A stretch of DNA of 6,715 nt from a bacterium (GCA_030607655.1 JAUWJN010000147.1:1-6715), one strand, 5' to 3'. Positions 1 through 5,698 are shown, counted from the stretch's first letter. Translations and numbers: made by a program. The notes: generated by a model from the letters alone, not told the origin.

Positions 1-964
1 CGGGAACCGGTGAGGGCCCGCCGCTGCGGATGGCCTCGGCAAAGAGACGAATCTGCTCGGGCATCCCCTCAATCGTCGGCTTCCACGGATTTACCTGCGG
101 GGTGCTGTTCATAACCAGGCCACTGTACTCCTGGACGAGGGTAAGCGGAGCATACTCCATACCACCCTTAGTGCCGGTCAATATGCAGTTGAACGTCTCT
201 TCCGCGAGGTTCTGTGCCCAGCCGGCCTCTAGAGATATCGTCGCGCCATTAGCAAGGCGGATGAAGGCCACGGCAAAGTCCTCCAGAACCGTGTACTTCC
301 TGTGGTTGTGAGCCATCAGCGAAGGCTTGTTGGCAATCTCCAGGTAGGTCGCGGCGCTTACAGATACCGGTTCGGGGAAGCCCATCAGATAGAGGCACAA
401 ATCCAGGGCGTGGACCCCGACATCGTAACACGGCCCGCCACCGGCGGTCTCTAGGTCAATAAAAGATGGCTTGGTGGGCACGCCGCGCGAGCGCAGGTAG
501 GTAGCTCGGGCCCAGTAGATGTCACCGACTAAGCCATCATCCACCCACCGCTTCATCGCCAGTCCCTGGGGATAGACCCGCAGCACCTGGCCCACCATCA
601 GCAGCTTCTTAGCCTGGTGCCCGGCCTCAATCATCTGCTCGCACTGGCGGGCCGAAATGGCCACCGGCTTCTCCACCAGCACGTGACAGCCGGCCTTGAA
701 GGCCGCGATGGTCGGCGGATGGTGCAGGGCACTGGGAGTGCAGATGTCCACTGCGTCCAGTTCAACTTTCCTCAGCATCTGGTGGTAGTCTTCAAATAGG
801 TTCTCCCGGGGCACATCGAAAGGCTCGGCTGTGGTTCCCCGGGCTTTCTTACTTATGTCGGCAATGGCTACCACCTGGGCATCGGGGCATTTCTGCCACG
901 CGTCCATATGGGATTGCGCGATACCACCGGCGCCGATTAGTCCTACACGTAATGACTTGGCCAT
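1..964 (-). CDS. Gfo/Idh/MocA family NAD(P)-dependent oxidoreductase (3' end outside window)
   Basis: Starting at ATG 964, the reading frame stays open for 321 codons to the window edge, so the C-terminus is missing, probably by a few tens of residues. The N-terminus is a Rossmann fold with the dinucleotide loop GAGGIA at residues 11-16. The family signature EKP is at 98-100, where K99 is the expected catalytic lysine. The second family motif GGGPCYDVGVHALDL (about 175-189) supplies D181 and H185, which normally act at the active site. The family oxidises or reduces sugars, inositols and related polyols using NAD(P) in the cytosol. AAGGAG at 975-980 lies 10 nt upstream and supports this start. 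It is the last visible gene of the leftward operon, 82 nt behind the TIM-barrel gene. Family assignment is firm. The substrate is unknown; inositol-dehydrogenase-like activity is only one possibility. Confidence 0.93.
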   Translation of the reverse strand, partial: MAKSLRVGLIGAGGIAQSHMDAWQKCPDAQVVAIADISKKARGTTAEPFDVPRENLFEDYHQMLRKVELDAVDICTPSALHHPPTIAAFKAGCHVLVEKPVAISARQCEQMIEAGHQAKKLLMVGQVLRVYPQGLAMKRWVDDGLVGDIYWARATYLRSRGVPTKPSFIDLETAGGGPCYDVGVHALDLCLYLMGFPEPVSVSAATYLEIANKPSLMAHNHRKYTVLEDFAVAFIRLANGATISLEAGWAQNLAEETFNCILTGTKGGMEYAPLTLVQEYSGLVMNSTPQVNPWKPTIEGMPEQIRLFAEAIRSGGPSPVP

Positions 965-1027
965 TTGTAGTTCTCTCCTTCAGAGTATGGTCGTCCACTT
1001 GTTGGTATGACTTCGCGGCTGTTTCCC

Positions 1028-1059
1028 CTAGCCCCATATATTACCTTCAATGGGGCCAG
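1028..1059 (-). other. Stem-loop around the stop codon of the isomerase-like gene
   Basis: On the minus-strand RNA, arms 1050-1059 and 1028-1037 pair over 10 bp around a 12-nt loop, with one G-U pair. The core is GCCCCAT against ATGGGGC. The UGA stop is at the start of the loop. No U-run follows, so it is not a standard intrinsic terminator. The wobble pair works only in the minus-strand transcript, which favours an RNA role such as 3'-end protection or processing between operon genes. Confidence 0.45.
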
Positions 1060-1880
1060 TGTTTTTCCAGTAAGGGCTTAAGGTATTCTATGTCCCTACG
1101 AGTCTGGGCGACAATCTCCTCGGTGTCCATATAATTCCCGTACTCACTGTGAATGCTGATCCCGCCGTCAAAGCCGATTTGATGCAGCAGCGCGAATACC
1201 TCTGGCCAGGGTACCATCCCTTCGGCCAGCGGCACCAGTTTCAGCTCGTAATTTTTGGGATTCTCAGCCGTTGGCTTGTGCAGCCACATCATATCCTTGA
1301 CGGCGACGAGCTGGATATACGGCGCCAGCAGATCAATCCCCATCTTCCAGCCCGACCGGGCCCCCTCCACGACCATGTGGCCCGGGTCAATATAGGCGCC
1401 TACATAACGCGGGTCTCGTCCTTGGAGGATTTCGTAGACCACAGTCGCCTCGGCACTCAAGTAGTCACCCGAATGAATGTGGATTCCCGCCCAGATGCCA
1501 TATTGCCGGGCTAGAGCCTCCAGATCAATCATCCGGGCGCGAGCGGCCAGGATTTGTTTCTCTAGGCTGCCAAATTCTTGGTAGTGCCAATAGCCCAACT
1601 TCAGCCACTTAACGCCGCATTGCGCCGCGGTAGCAAACGTATCTTCGGCGTATTCATCCTCGGCCGAGACGACATTCGTGGTGAGCATAGGTACTTCCAG
1701 TCCATACTGGCTAATTGCCTCAATAGCTGGCGGAAGGGCCGCGACTACGTCAGTGGGCTCGATGTAGCCGCCCTCGCGCACCGTCAAGTCTACGCCGTCC
1801 AAGCCCATGTCCTTCATAATCTGGGCAGTCTTCTCCAAAGGATATTCCTGCAACATTTTGGCAAACATCATCAGTTTCAT
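1047..1880 (-). CDS. Sugar phosphate isomerase/epimerase-like TIM-barrel protein (xylose isomerase-like / AP endonuclease 2 superfamily)
   Basis: A 277-residue protein, the normal length for IolE/IolH/hydroxypyruvate-isomerase-like barrels. Visible motifs are the N-terminal strand MKLMMFAKML, GLDGVDLTVREGGY (27-39), AGIHIHSGDY (131-140), YIDPGHMVVEG (163-173, with D165 and H168 as likely metal ligands), VAVKD (192-196) and ISIHSEYG (241-248, with E246 as the likely last metal ligand). Where relatives usually have a glutamate in the strand before the histidine motif, this protein has histidines (H134, H136). I chose ATG 1880 because the weak AAAGAG sequence sits about 10 nt upstream; a GTG at 1886, in frame, would add two residues but is too close to that site. 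Such proteins isomerise, epimerise or dehydrate sugars and cyclitols. It lies between the cupin and oxidoreductase genes, which suggests a shared carbohydrate pathway. The exact reaction is not determinable. Confidence 0.9.
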   Translation of the reverse strand: MKLMMFAKMLQEYPLEKTAQIMKDMGLDGVDLTVREGGYIEPTDVVAALPPAIEAISQYGLEVPMLTTNVVSAEDEYAEDTFATAAQCGVKWLKLGYWHYQEFGSLEKQILAARARMIDLEALARQYGIWAGIHIHSGDYLSAEATVVYEILQGRDPRYVGAYIDPGHMVVEGARSGWKMGIDLLAPYIQLVAVKDMMWLHKPTAENPKNYELKLVPLAEGMVPWPEVFALLHQIGFDGGISIHSEYGNYMDTEEIVAQTRRDIEYLKPLLEKHWPH

Positions 1881-1988
1881 CAGCACATCACTCTTTTCTT
1901 AGTGGGAAGATTTATCACGACTAGGGCAAGTCTAATGAAGTTAGTTAAGGCGCTGACACACCAGATTTACCCCGAGGCAGCGGTAGCT

Positions 1989-2363
1989 CTATTCGGACTC
2001 CGGGGCTTCTTCCACCTCTTCCACCACAAACTGGTCATCAGGGTCGAACGGGGGCACGCAGACTACCACGGTCACAAAGTCACCCTTGCTGGCGTGAACC
2101 ATGCCCGGGGGAATGTAAATAGCGGTGCCGGGCTCCACTTCAAAGACCTCGTCGCCCACGCGCATCCGGCCCACGCCGCTTAGGATATAGTAAATCTCGG
2201 CGGTGTGGTCGTGGTAGTGAGGTAGGGCATCAACAATGTGTACCACATGTAGCCCAGCCACGGTCTCATCCGCCGCGGTAATCAACCGCCGGCTCTCACC
2301 ACAGGTTTCAGCAAGCGGCACCTCCATGTCCGCCAGTCTTCGCACTATCACCTTTTGACTCAT
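1989..2363 (-). CDS. Small single-domain cupin protein
   Basis: A 124-residue single-domain cupin. Motif 1 is visible as ALPHYHDHTAEIYYILSG (46-63), giving H49, H51 and E57 as likely metal ligands, with H53 as an extra histidine. Motif 2 is PGTAIYIPPGMVHA (78-91), giving H90 as the fourth ligand. The C-terminus ends in an acidic stretch (EEVEEAPESE). The start at 2363 is fixed by a strong AAGGAGG 7 nt upstream; an upstream in-frame extension of 16 residues lacks such a site and has unlikely composition. Small cupins of this kind are metal-binding sugar isomerases, epimerases, dioxygenases or sensors of small ligands. As the first gene of the leftward operon, it is probably a pathway enzyme or an accessory mutarotase/isomerase. 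The specific role is unknown. Confidence 0.9.
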   Translation of the reverse strand: MSQKVIVRRLADMEVPLAETCGESRRLITAADETVAGLHVVHIVDALPHYHDHTAEIYYILSGVGRMRVGDEVFEVEPGTAIYIPPGMVHASKGDFVTVVVCVPPFDPDDQFVVEEVEEAPESE

Positions 2364-2370
2364 AGCATTG

Positions 2371-2377
2371 CCTCCTT
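2371..2377 (-). promoter_or_regulatory. Strong ribosome binding site of the cupin gene
   Basis: The minus strand reads AAGGAGG, 7 nt before ATG 2363. It decides the start in favour of MSQKV over the longer open frame that begins near 2411. Confidence 0.85.
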
Positions 2378-2380
2378 GGT

Positions 2381-2411
2381 TTGTCCTGCCAGGGCATTTT
2401 TGCCCCGACAA
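2381..2411 (-). repeat. Imperfect inverted repeat / leader hairpin ahead of the cupin gene
   Basis: Outer arms TTGTC (2381-2385) and GACAA (2407-2411) enclose inner arms GGGCA (2392-2396) and TGCCC (2401-2405) around a four-base loop, with an asymmetric internal loop. It sits directly upstream of the cupin ribosome binding site. It could be an operator or an mRNA structure that affects translation; the sequence does not decide between them. Confidence 0.4.
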
Positions 2412-2418
2412 CTCAATG

Positions 2419-2450
2419 TCACATTCTCAGTAGTATTCTACGCTATGTGA
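2419..2450. promoter_or_regulatory. Nested inverted repeat in the divergent intergenic region, candidate operator
   Basis: Arms TCACAT (2419-2424) and ATGTGA (2445-2450) enclose a second inverted repeat GTAG (2430-2433) / CTAC (2438-2441). It lies between the divergent cupin and hydrolase genes, about 60 nt from the cupin start. On the minus strand the centre contains TAGAAT (2435-2440), a 5/6 match to a -10 box, though I see no good -35 for it. This layout is what a repressor site covering the divergent promoters would look like. No regulator gene is in the window. I see no convincing plus-strand promoter in 2451-2584. Confidence 0.35.
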
Positions 2451-2569
2451 ATAACTCCTTTGTCGAGGCCCGCTATTTTACAGTCTCGTAGGGGAGTCAA
2501 CTGTGGGGGAGAAGGTGGACGAAAGACGCGTAAGGAAACTTCGTTCAGGGGCAGATTTTAGTGTTTATG

Positions 2570-2575
2570 AGGAGG
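2570..2575 (+). promoter_or_regulatory. Ribosome binding site of the carbon-nitrogen hydrolase gene
   Basis: AGGAGG (inside GAGGAGGG, 2569-2576) lies 9 nt before ATG 2585. It falls inside the longer open frame that begins at GTG 2561, so that upstream start is unlikely. Confidence 0.85.
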
Positions 2576-2584
2576 GCCAGGTTT

Positions 2585-3559
2585 ATGTCTCGTTATGTAA
2601 CCGTCGCCAGCGTTTCTTATCGGCCCACAATATCGTCCGACAATGACATGGACAAACTATTGGACGAGGCTGCCCGCTTCGCCTGGCGAGCCTGCCAATT
2701 CGGCGCTGATATTGTGGCCTTCCCGGAAGTCTATCCCCATATGCATGTGCCTTGGAATGAGGAGGGCAGACTGGCCCAGGCTGCCGAGCAATTGCCCGGC
2801 TCCACTACGGCGCGCATGATGGCCGAGGCCAAGAAGCTGGGGATGTACATTATCTGGCCGCTATGGGAGCGCGATGGGGATACGCTGTACAACGCGGCGG
2901 TGTTGATCGACCGGCAGGGAGAGATTGCCGGCGTATATCACAAAGTCCACCCTACCATCGGTGAGATTGAAAATGGCATTATGCCGGGCACTGAAGCGTC
3001 AGTATTGGAAACCGATTTTGGCAAGATTGGTATGTGTATCTGCTTTGACCTCAACTTCCGCGACATAATGACCGGCCTGAAAGAAAATGGCGCGGAGGTA
3101 ATCTTCTTCTCGTCAATGTATCGGGGCGGGATGCAGGTGCGCGCCTGGGCCTATGAGCTGGGCTGCTATCTAGTTTCGGCTATTGGTGCCGAGCTGGGTC
3201 AGATAGTAGACTTGACCGGCCGCCAGTTGGAACTGTCTACCTACGAGGCGATAATCGCCCATCGCATCAATCTCAGTCGTCGCCTGTTGCATATGGACCA
3301 TAACTGGGATAAGATGGATGACATGCTTGAGAAATATGGTACTGATGTCAGCTTTGACTATGTAACCCAAGAGGCCTGTTATGCCATCGGCAGCGAGCGC
3401 GAGGGGTTAGATATTGAGGCTCTCATTGATGAGTTTGGCCTGGAGCGCCGCGAAGATTACTTCCGGCGCTGCAATGAGGTGCGCGCGAAGGCCTTGGAAG
3501 AGGCTGGTCTATCGGCTGAGGGACCAGGCATAAGTTCGGATCTGAACTTCCCCCGCTAA
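2585..3559 (+). CDS. Nitrilase-superfamily carbon-nitrogen hydrolase
   Basis: A 324-residue cytosolic protein (no signal peptide or membrane segment). The Glu-Lys-Cys triad of the superfamily is complete: E48 in GADIVAFPEVYP, K120 in VYHKVHP, and C153 in GMCICFDLNFRD. The structural glutamate expected before the PG turn is present as E127 or E129 in GEIENGIMPG. The family hydrolyses amides, carbamoyl compounds or nitriles through a cysteine thioester. The hydrolase fold ends near residue 240; the remaining ~85 residues (many charged, with several Trp/Tyr/Phe) form a C-terminal extension I do not recognise. Start at ATG 2585 follows AGGAGG. The aldolase gene follows after 26 nt, so the two are almost surely cotranscribed, and they are divergent from the cupin operon. 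This suggests release of ammonia or an amine from an amide-bearing catabolic intermediate. The substrate is unknown. Confidence 0.92.
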   Translation: MSRYVTVASVSYRPTISSDNDMDKLLDEAARFAWRACQFGADIVAFPEVYPHMHVPWNEEGRLAQAAEQLPGSTTARMMAEAKKLGMYIIWPLWERDGDTLYNAAVLIDRQGEIAGVYHKVHPTIGEIENGIMPGTEASVLETDFGKIGMCICFDLNFRDIMTGLKENGAEVIFFSSMYRGGMQVRAWAYELGCYLVSAIGAELGQIVDLTGRQLELSTYEAIIAHRINLSRRLLHMDHNWDKMDDMLEKYGTDVSFDYVTQEACYAIGSEREGLDIEALIDEFGLERREDYFRRCNEVRAKALEEAGLSAEGPGISSDLNFPR

Positions 3560-3585
3560 TCTGTATGGATAAGGATAACCGTGTT

Positions 3586-4482
3586 ATGAATGAACCGTTG
3601 GTCACTTTGCGAGAAGTCTTGGGTCCGGCGGATGCCCAGGGCTATGCGGTCGGGGCTTTCACGATGTGCAATGCCGAAACTGCCGACGCCATTATGGCGG
3701 CGGCCGCCGAGGATAACTCCCCGGTCATCGTGATGCTGGGTCCCAAAGAAGAGCCGGTATTTGGCCTGCCCAATACTGTCCAGATTGTCAGTACGCTGGC
3801 CCGCAACTATCATATCCCGGTTTGCTTGCACCTGGACCACAGTCGTGATCCGGCCCAGGTACAGGCGGCTCTGGCGGCCGGCTTTCCCTCGGTAATGATT
3901 GATTATTCGGCCCGGCCTGATGAGGAGAATATCCAGGTGACGCGCAGTATCGTAGAACTAGCGCGAAAAACCGGGGCTACCGTGGAAGCCGAAATTGGCT
4001 ATGTGGGATTCCCCGAAGCGACTACTGAGGCCGACAATAATGGTAGCATCCGCAGCGAGTCGCACCTCACCGATCCCGCTGCGGCTGAGCACTTTGCCCA
4101 CGTCACCGGAGTGGATGCTCTGGCGATCAGTATCGGCACCGCGCACGGGCGCAGTCCCGGCCTGCCGATGTTGGACTTCGACCGGCTGGCCGAAATTCAC
4201 CGCCGCGTGGCGGTGCCCCTGGTGCTGCATGGCGCCACTGGCCGGGATCCTGACCAGGTCCGCCAGGTGGTGCAGCTAGGCATTCGCAAAGTCAATGTGG
4301 CCACCGACCTCGCCCGGGCCTTTGCTGATACTATGGCCGAGGCCCTGGAGGCGGGGGAGGGCTTTTTCTGGCATGCTGAGGCTCTGGTTCGCGTGAAGCA
4401 GCGCTGGGCCGCGGTAGTCCATCGCTGGATTGAAACCTTAGGCAGTAACGACCGACTAGTTGACATAACCAGCCGATTGTAA
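3586..4482 (+). CDS. Class II (metal-dependent) aldolase of the FbaA/GatY/KbaY/IolJ type
   Basis: A 298-residue protein, a normal length for class IIB ketose-bisphosphate aldolases. Key residues are visible: HLDHS at 82-86 gives catalytic acid D84 and zinc ligand H85; VEAEIG at 133-138 supplies the conserved acidic residues; GTAHG at 184-188 gives zinc ligand H187; LHGATG at 214-219 gives zinc ligand H215; and KVNVATDL at 235-242 is the phosphate/substrate loop with N237 and D241. Such enzymes split ketose 1-phosphates or 1,6-bisphosphates into dihydroxyacetone phosphate and an aldehyde. AAGGA at 3571-3575, 10 nt away, favours ATG 3586; ATG 3565 would add seven residues and has no binding site. 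The neighbours argue for a dedicated catabolic aldolase (tagatose-, inositol- or sulfosugar-like) over glycolytic FBA, but the substrate cannot be assigned. Confidence 0.93.
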   Translation: MNEPLVTLREVLGPADAQGYAVGAFTMCNAETADAIMAAAAEDNSPVIVMLGPKEEPVFGLPNTVQIVSTLARNYHIPVCLHLDHSRDPAQVQAALAAGFPSVMIDYSARPDEENIQVTRSIVELARKTGATVEAEIGYVGFPEATTEADNNGSIRSESHLTDPAAAEHFAHVTGVDALAISIGTAHGRSPGLPMLDFDRLAEIHRRVAVPLVLHGATGRDPDQVRQVVQLGIRKVNVATDLARAFADTMAEALEAGEGFFWHAEALVRVKQRWAAVVHRWIETLGSNDRLVDITSRL

Positions 4483-4488
4483 TACAAT
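4460..4488 (+). promoter_or_regulatory. Sigma70-type promoter for the cold-shock-domain gene
   Basis: An exact -35 TTGACA at 4460-4465, a 17-nt spacer, and TACAAT at 4483-4488 (5/6 match to TATAAT). Transcription would begin near 4495, leaving a 5' leader of about 40 nt before TTG 4536. The -35 box lies inside the last codons of the aldolase gene. The -10 overlaps the left arm of a weak inverted repeat, ATACAAT (4482-4488) against ATTGTGT (4508-4514), which might have a regulatory role. Confidence 0.75.
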
Positions 4489-4521
4489 CATAACACTGGT
4501 TTACAGTATTGTGTCATTTCC

Positions 4522-4527
4522 AGGAGG
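4522..4527 (+). promoter_or_regulatory. Ribosome binding site fixing the TTG start of the cold-shock gene
   Basis: AGGAGG lies 8 nt before TTG 4536. The only longer in-frame option, TTG 4509, would place this site inside the coding sequence and add residues that are not part of a cold-shock fold. Confidence 0.85.
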
Positions 4528-4535
4528 AAGAAGCT

Positions 4536-4946
4536 TTGCGGTTACACGGGCGCGTGAAGTGGTTTGATCCTCGCAAGGGTTACGGCTTCATCGAGCGGGA
4601 GGGGGAGGAGGACGTATTCGTCCACTACTCGGCCATTCAAATGGAGGGCTACAAGATCCTCGAAGACGGTGAAAGCGTGGAGTTTGATATTGTGGAGGGC
4701 GAGCGAGGACCTCAGGCTGAGAATGTGGTGCGGCTAGGAGGTATGGCCTCGGATACGGCCTCCAGTGAGGCTGTTGATACGGCCTCCAGTGAGGCTGTTG
4801 ATACGGCCTCCAGTGAGGCTGTTGATACGGCCTCCAGTGAGGCTGCTGATACGGCCTCCAGTGAGGCTGTTGATACGGCCTCCAGTGAGGCTGCTGATAC
4901 GGCCTCCAGTGAGGCTGCTGAAGAAGAGTCAGACTGGCACTGGTAG
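4536..4946 (+). CDS. Cold-shock-domain nucleic-acid-binding protein with an acidic eight-residue repeat tail
   Basis: 136 residues from a TTG start. Residues 1-69 form a complete cold-shock domain: VKWFDPRKGYGFIE contains RNP1 (K14-E20), and VFVHYSAI contains RNP2 (27-34), ending in GPQAENVVRL. Such domains bind single-stranded RNA or DNA and act as RNA chaperones. Standard family members stop near residue 65-70. Here a second half follows: seven copies of DTASSEA(V/A) at 73-128, then EEESDWHW at the C-terminus. The tail carries two acidic side chains and three Ser/Thr hydroxyls per unit, no basic residue, and is probably disordered. The domain is certain. The tail's role (autoinhibition, partner binding, solubility) is inference. 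The gene has its own promoter, and the hibernation factor gene follows after 134 nt. Confidence 0.93.
   Translation: MRLHGRVKWFDPRKGYGFIEREGEEDVFVHYSAIQMEGYKILEDGESVEFDIVEGERGPQAENVVRLGGMASDTASSEAVDTASSEAVDTASSEAVDTASSEAADTASSEAVDTASSEAADTASSEAAEEESDWHW
4752..4919 (+). repeat. Seven in-frame tandem copies of a 24-bp unit
   Basis: Units start at 4752, 4776, 4800, 4824, 4848, 4872 and 4896, each encoding DTASSEA plus V or A. By eye the only difference is one base in the last codon (GTT or GCT), in the order V, V, V, A, V, A, A. No synonymous change is seen, although it would not alter the protein, so expansion or homogenisation was recent. Within each unit ACGGCCTC and GAGGCTGT can pair around a CAGT loop. 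MAS codons just before (4743-4751) resemble a decayed partial copy. There are no unique spacers, so this is a minisatellite and not a CRISPR array. Confidence 0.97.
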
Positions 4947-5080
4947 CGAGCACTAACCCTATCCCGCTGACAACATCATTTGTTTGCTTACCCCGGGCGG
5001 TAGCCAGGCATCTCTCGCAGTAGGGCCTGTGGTAAGAGGGCAGGCATGTGTGCGTCAGACGAGGGAGGAATTGTCAGGGT

Positions 5081-5638
5081 ATGCAAGTTATTTATCAGTT
5101 TCGCACCGACGCAGTTAGTGCGGATTTCCGTCGCCACGCCGATTCCCGACTCCAGGCTCTTTCTAAGTTCTTCAACCGCATAAATGATGTCAAGGTGGTG
5201 GTCTCCCAGCAGCGCAACTGGCAAATCGTAGAGATAACGGTGGATGCTGATGGCGCTCTAATCCGGGGTGAGGAACACTCCGCTGAGTTGCTATCCAGCT
5301 TTGATAAAGCTCTGGACCGCGTGGAACGTCAGTTGCGCAGATACCAGGATAGGCTCCAGAGCAAGAGCCGGCAGACGCCACGTAAGATGGCTGCCAGTGA
5401 GGCGGCAATGGTTGAGGAGCCGCCGGCCTTGCCCGATGAGCCACCTGAGGAGATCAGGATAGTCAAGACTAAGAGTCATGCCCTCAAGCCAATGTCGCCG
5501 GAAGAAGCCGCGCTACAGATGGAACTACTAGGGCATAGCTTCTTTATGTTCTTTAATAGCGAAAGCGAGCAGATTAACGTCGTCTACCGCCGGCACGATG
5601 ATGACTACGGCCTCATCGAGCCGGAAATCGGCACCTAG
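5081..5638 (+). CDS. hpf: Ribosome hibernation promoting factor, long form
   Basis: 185 residues with the two-domain layout of long HPF. Residues 1-95 are the S30AE/RaiA domain (MQVIYQFRTDAVSADFRRHA, then a conserved helix ending SFDKALDRVERQLRRYQDRL). Residues 96-136 are a Pro/Glu-rich linker. Residues 137-185 are the C-terminal dimerisation domain (PMSPEEAALQMELLGHSFFMFFN, then INVVYRRHDDDYGLIEPEIG). In other bacteria the N-terminal domain binds the 30S decoding region and the C-terminal domains dimerise to form inactive 100S ribosomes in starvation or stationary phase. ATG 5081 is the family start; GGAGG at 5064-5068 is 12 nt upstream, a rather long spacing. An upstream in-frame GTG at 5048 would add eleven unrelated residues. 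No clear promoter is visible in 4947-5080, so readthrough from the cold-shock promoter is possible. Confidence 0.95.
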   Translation: MQVIYQFRTDAVSADFRRHADSRLQALSKFFNRINDVKVVVSQQRNWQIVEITVDADGALIRGEEHSAELLSSFDKALDRVERQLRRYQDRLQSKSRQTPRKMAASEAAMVEEPPALPDEPPEEIRIVKTKSHALKPMSPEEAALQMELLGHSFFMFFNSESEQINVVYRRHDDDYGLIEPEIGT

Positions 5639-5665
5639 TCGCTTACCGGCGGCTCGAATAGAATT

Positions 5666-5698
5666 GAGCAGCGGCTACCTACTGGGGAGCCGCTGCTT
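5666..5698 (+). terminator. GC-rich hairpin after hpf, possible terminator
   Basis: AGCAGCGGCT (5667-5676) and AGCCGCTGCT (5688-5697) form a perfect 10-bp stem around an 11-nt loop, extended by G-U wobble pairs that work only on the plus-strand RNA. It lies 28 nt after the hpf stop. A T-run (CTTTTTC) begins only about 15 nt later, so a canonical intrinsic terminator is not certain; it may be an attenuator or a 3'-end stabilising hairpin. Confidence 0.45.

Noticed and set aside
1880..1886. GTG 1886 as the isomerase start
   Set aside because: It is only about 4 nt from the weak AAAGAG site; ATG 1880 has a better spacing and gives the usual N-terminal strand.
1881..1988. Separate promoter between the cupin and isomerase genes (TTCATT, 17 nt, GATAAA on the minus strand)
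   Set aside because: Only 3/6 and 4/6 matches to the consensus boxes, no better than chance in an AT-richer gap.
1578..2183. A 201-codon plus-strand open frame
   Set aside because: It lies antisense to the isomerase and cupin genes, which have clear family motifs and ribosome binding sites. The antisense product has no recognisable domain.
3565..3585. ATG 3565 as the aldolase start
   Set aside because: It has no ribosome binding site. AAGGA inside this stretch serves ATG 3586.
1..4482. Naming the left and middle genes as the iol operon
   Set aside because: Only enzyme classes match. No IolC kinase, IolD or IolA is present, and residues do not single out inositol substrates.
4752..4919. CRISPR-like array
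   Set aside because: The units are contiguous with no variable spacers, lie inside a coding frame and have no cas genes nearby.
4588..4956. Repeat-bearing frames on both strands over the cold-shock gene (QQPHWRPY and RLLIRPPV repeats)
   Set aside because: A 24-bp unit without stops keeps other frames open automatically. Only the cold-shock frame has a start, a ribosome binding site and a known domain.
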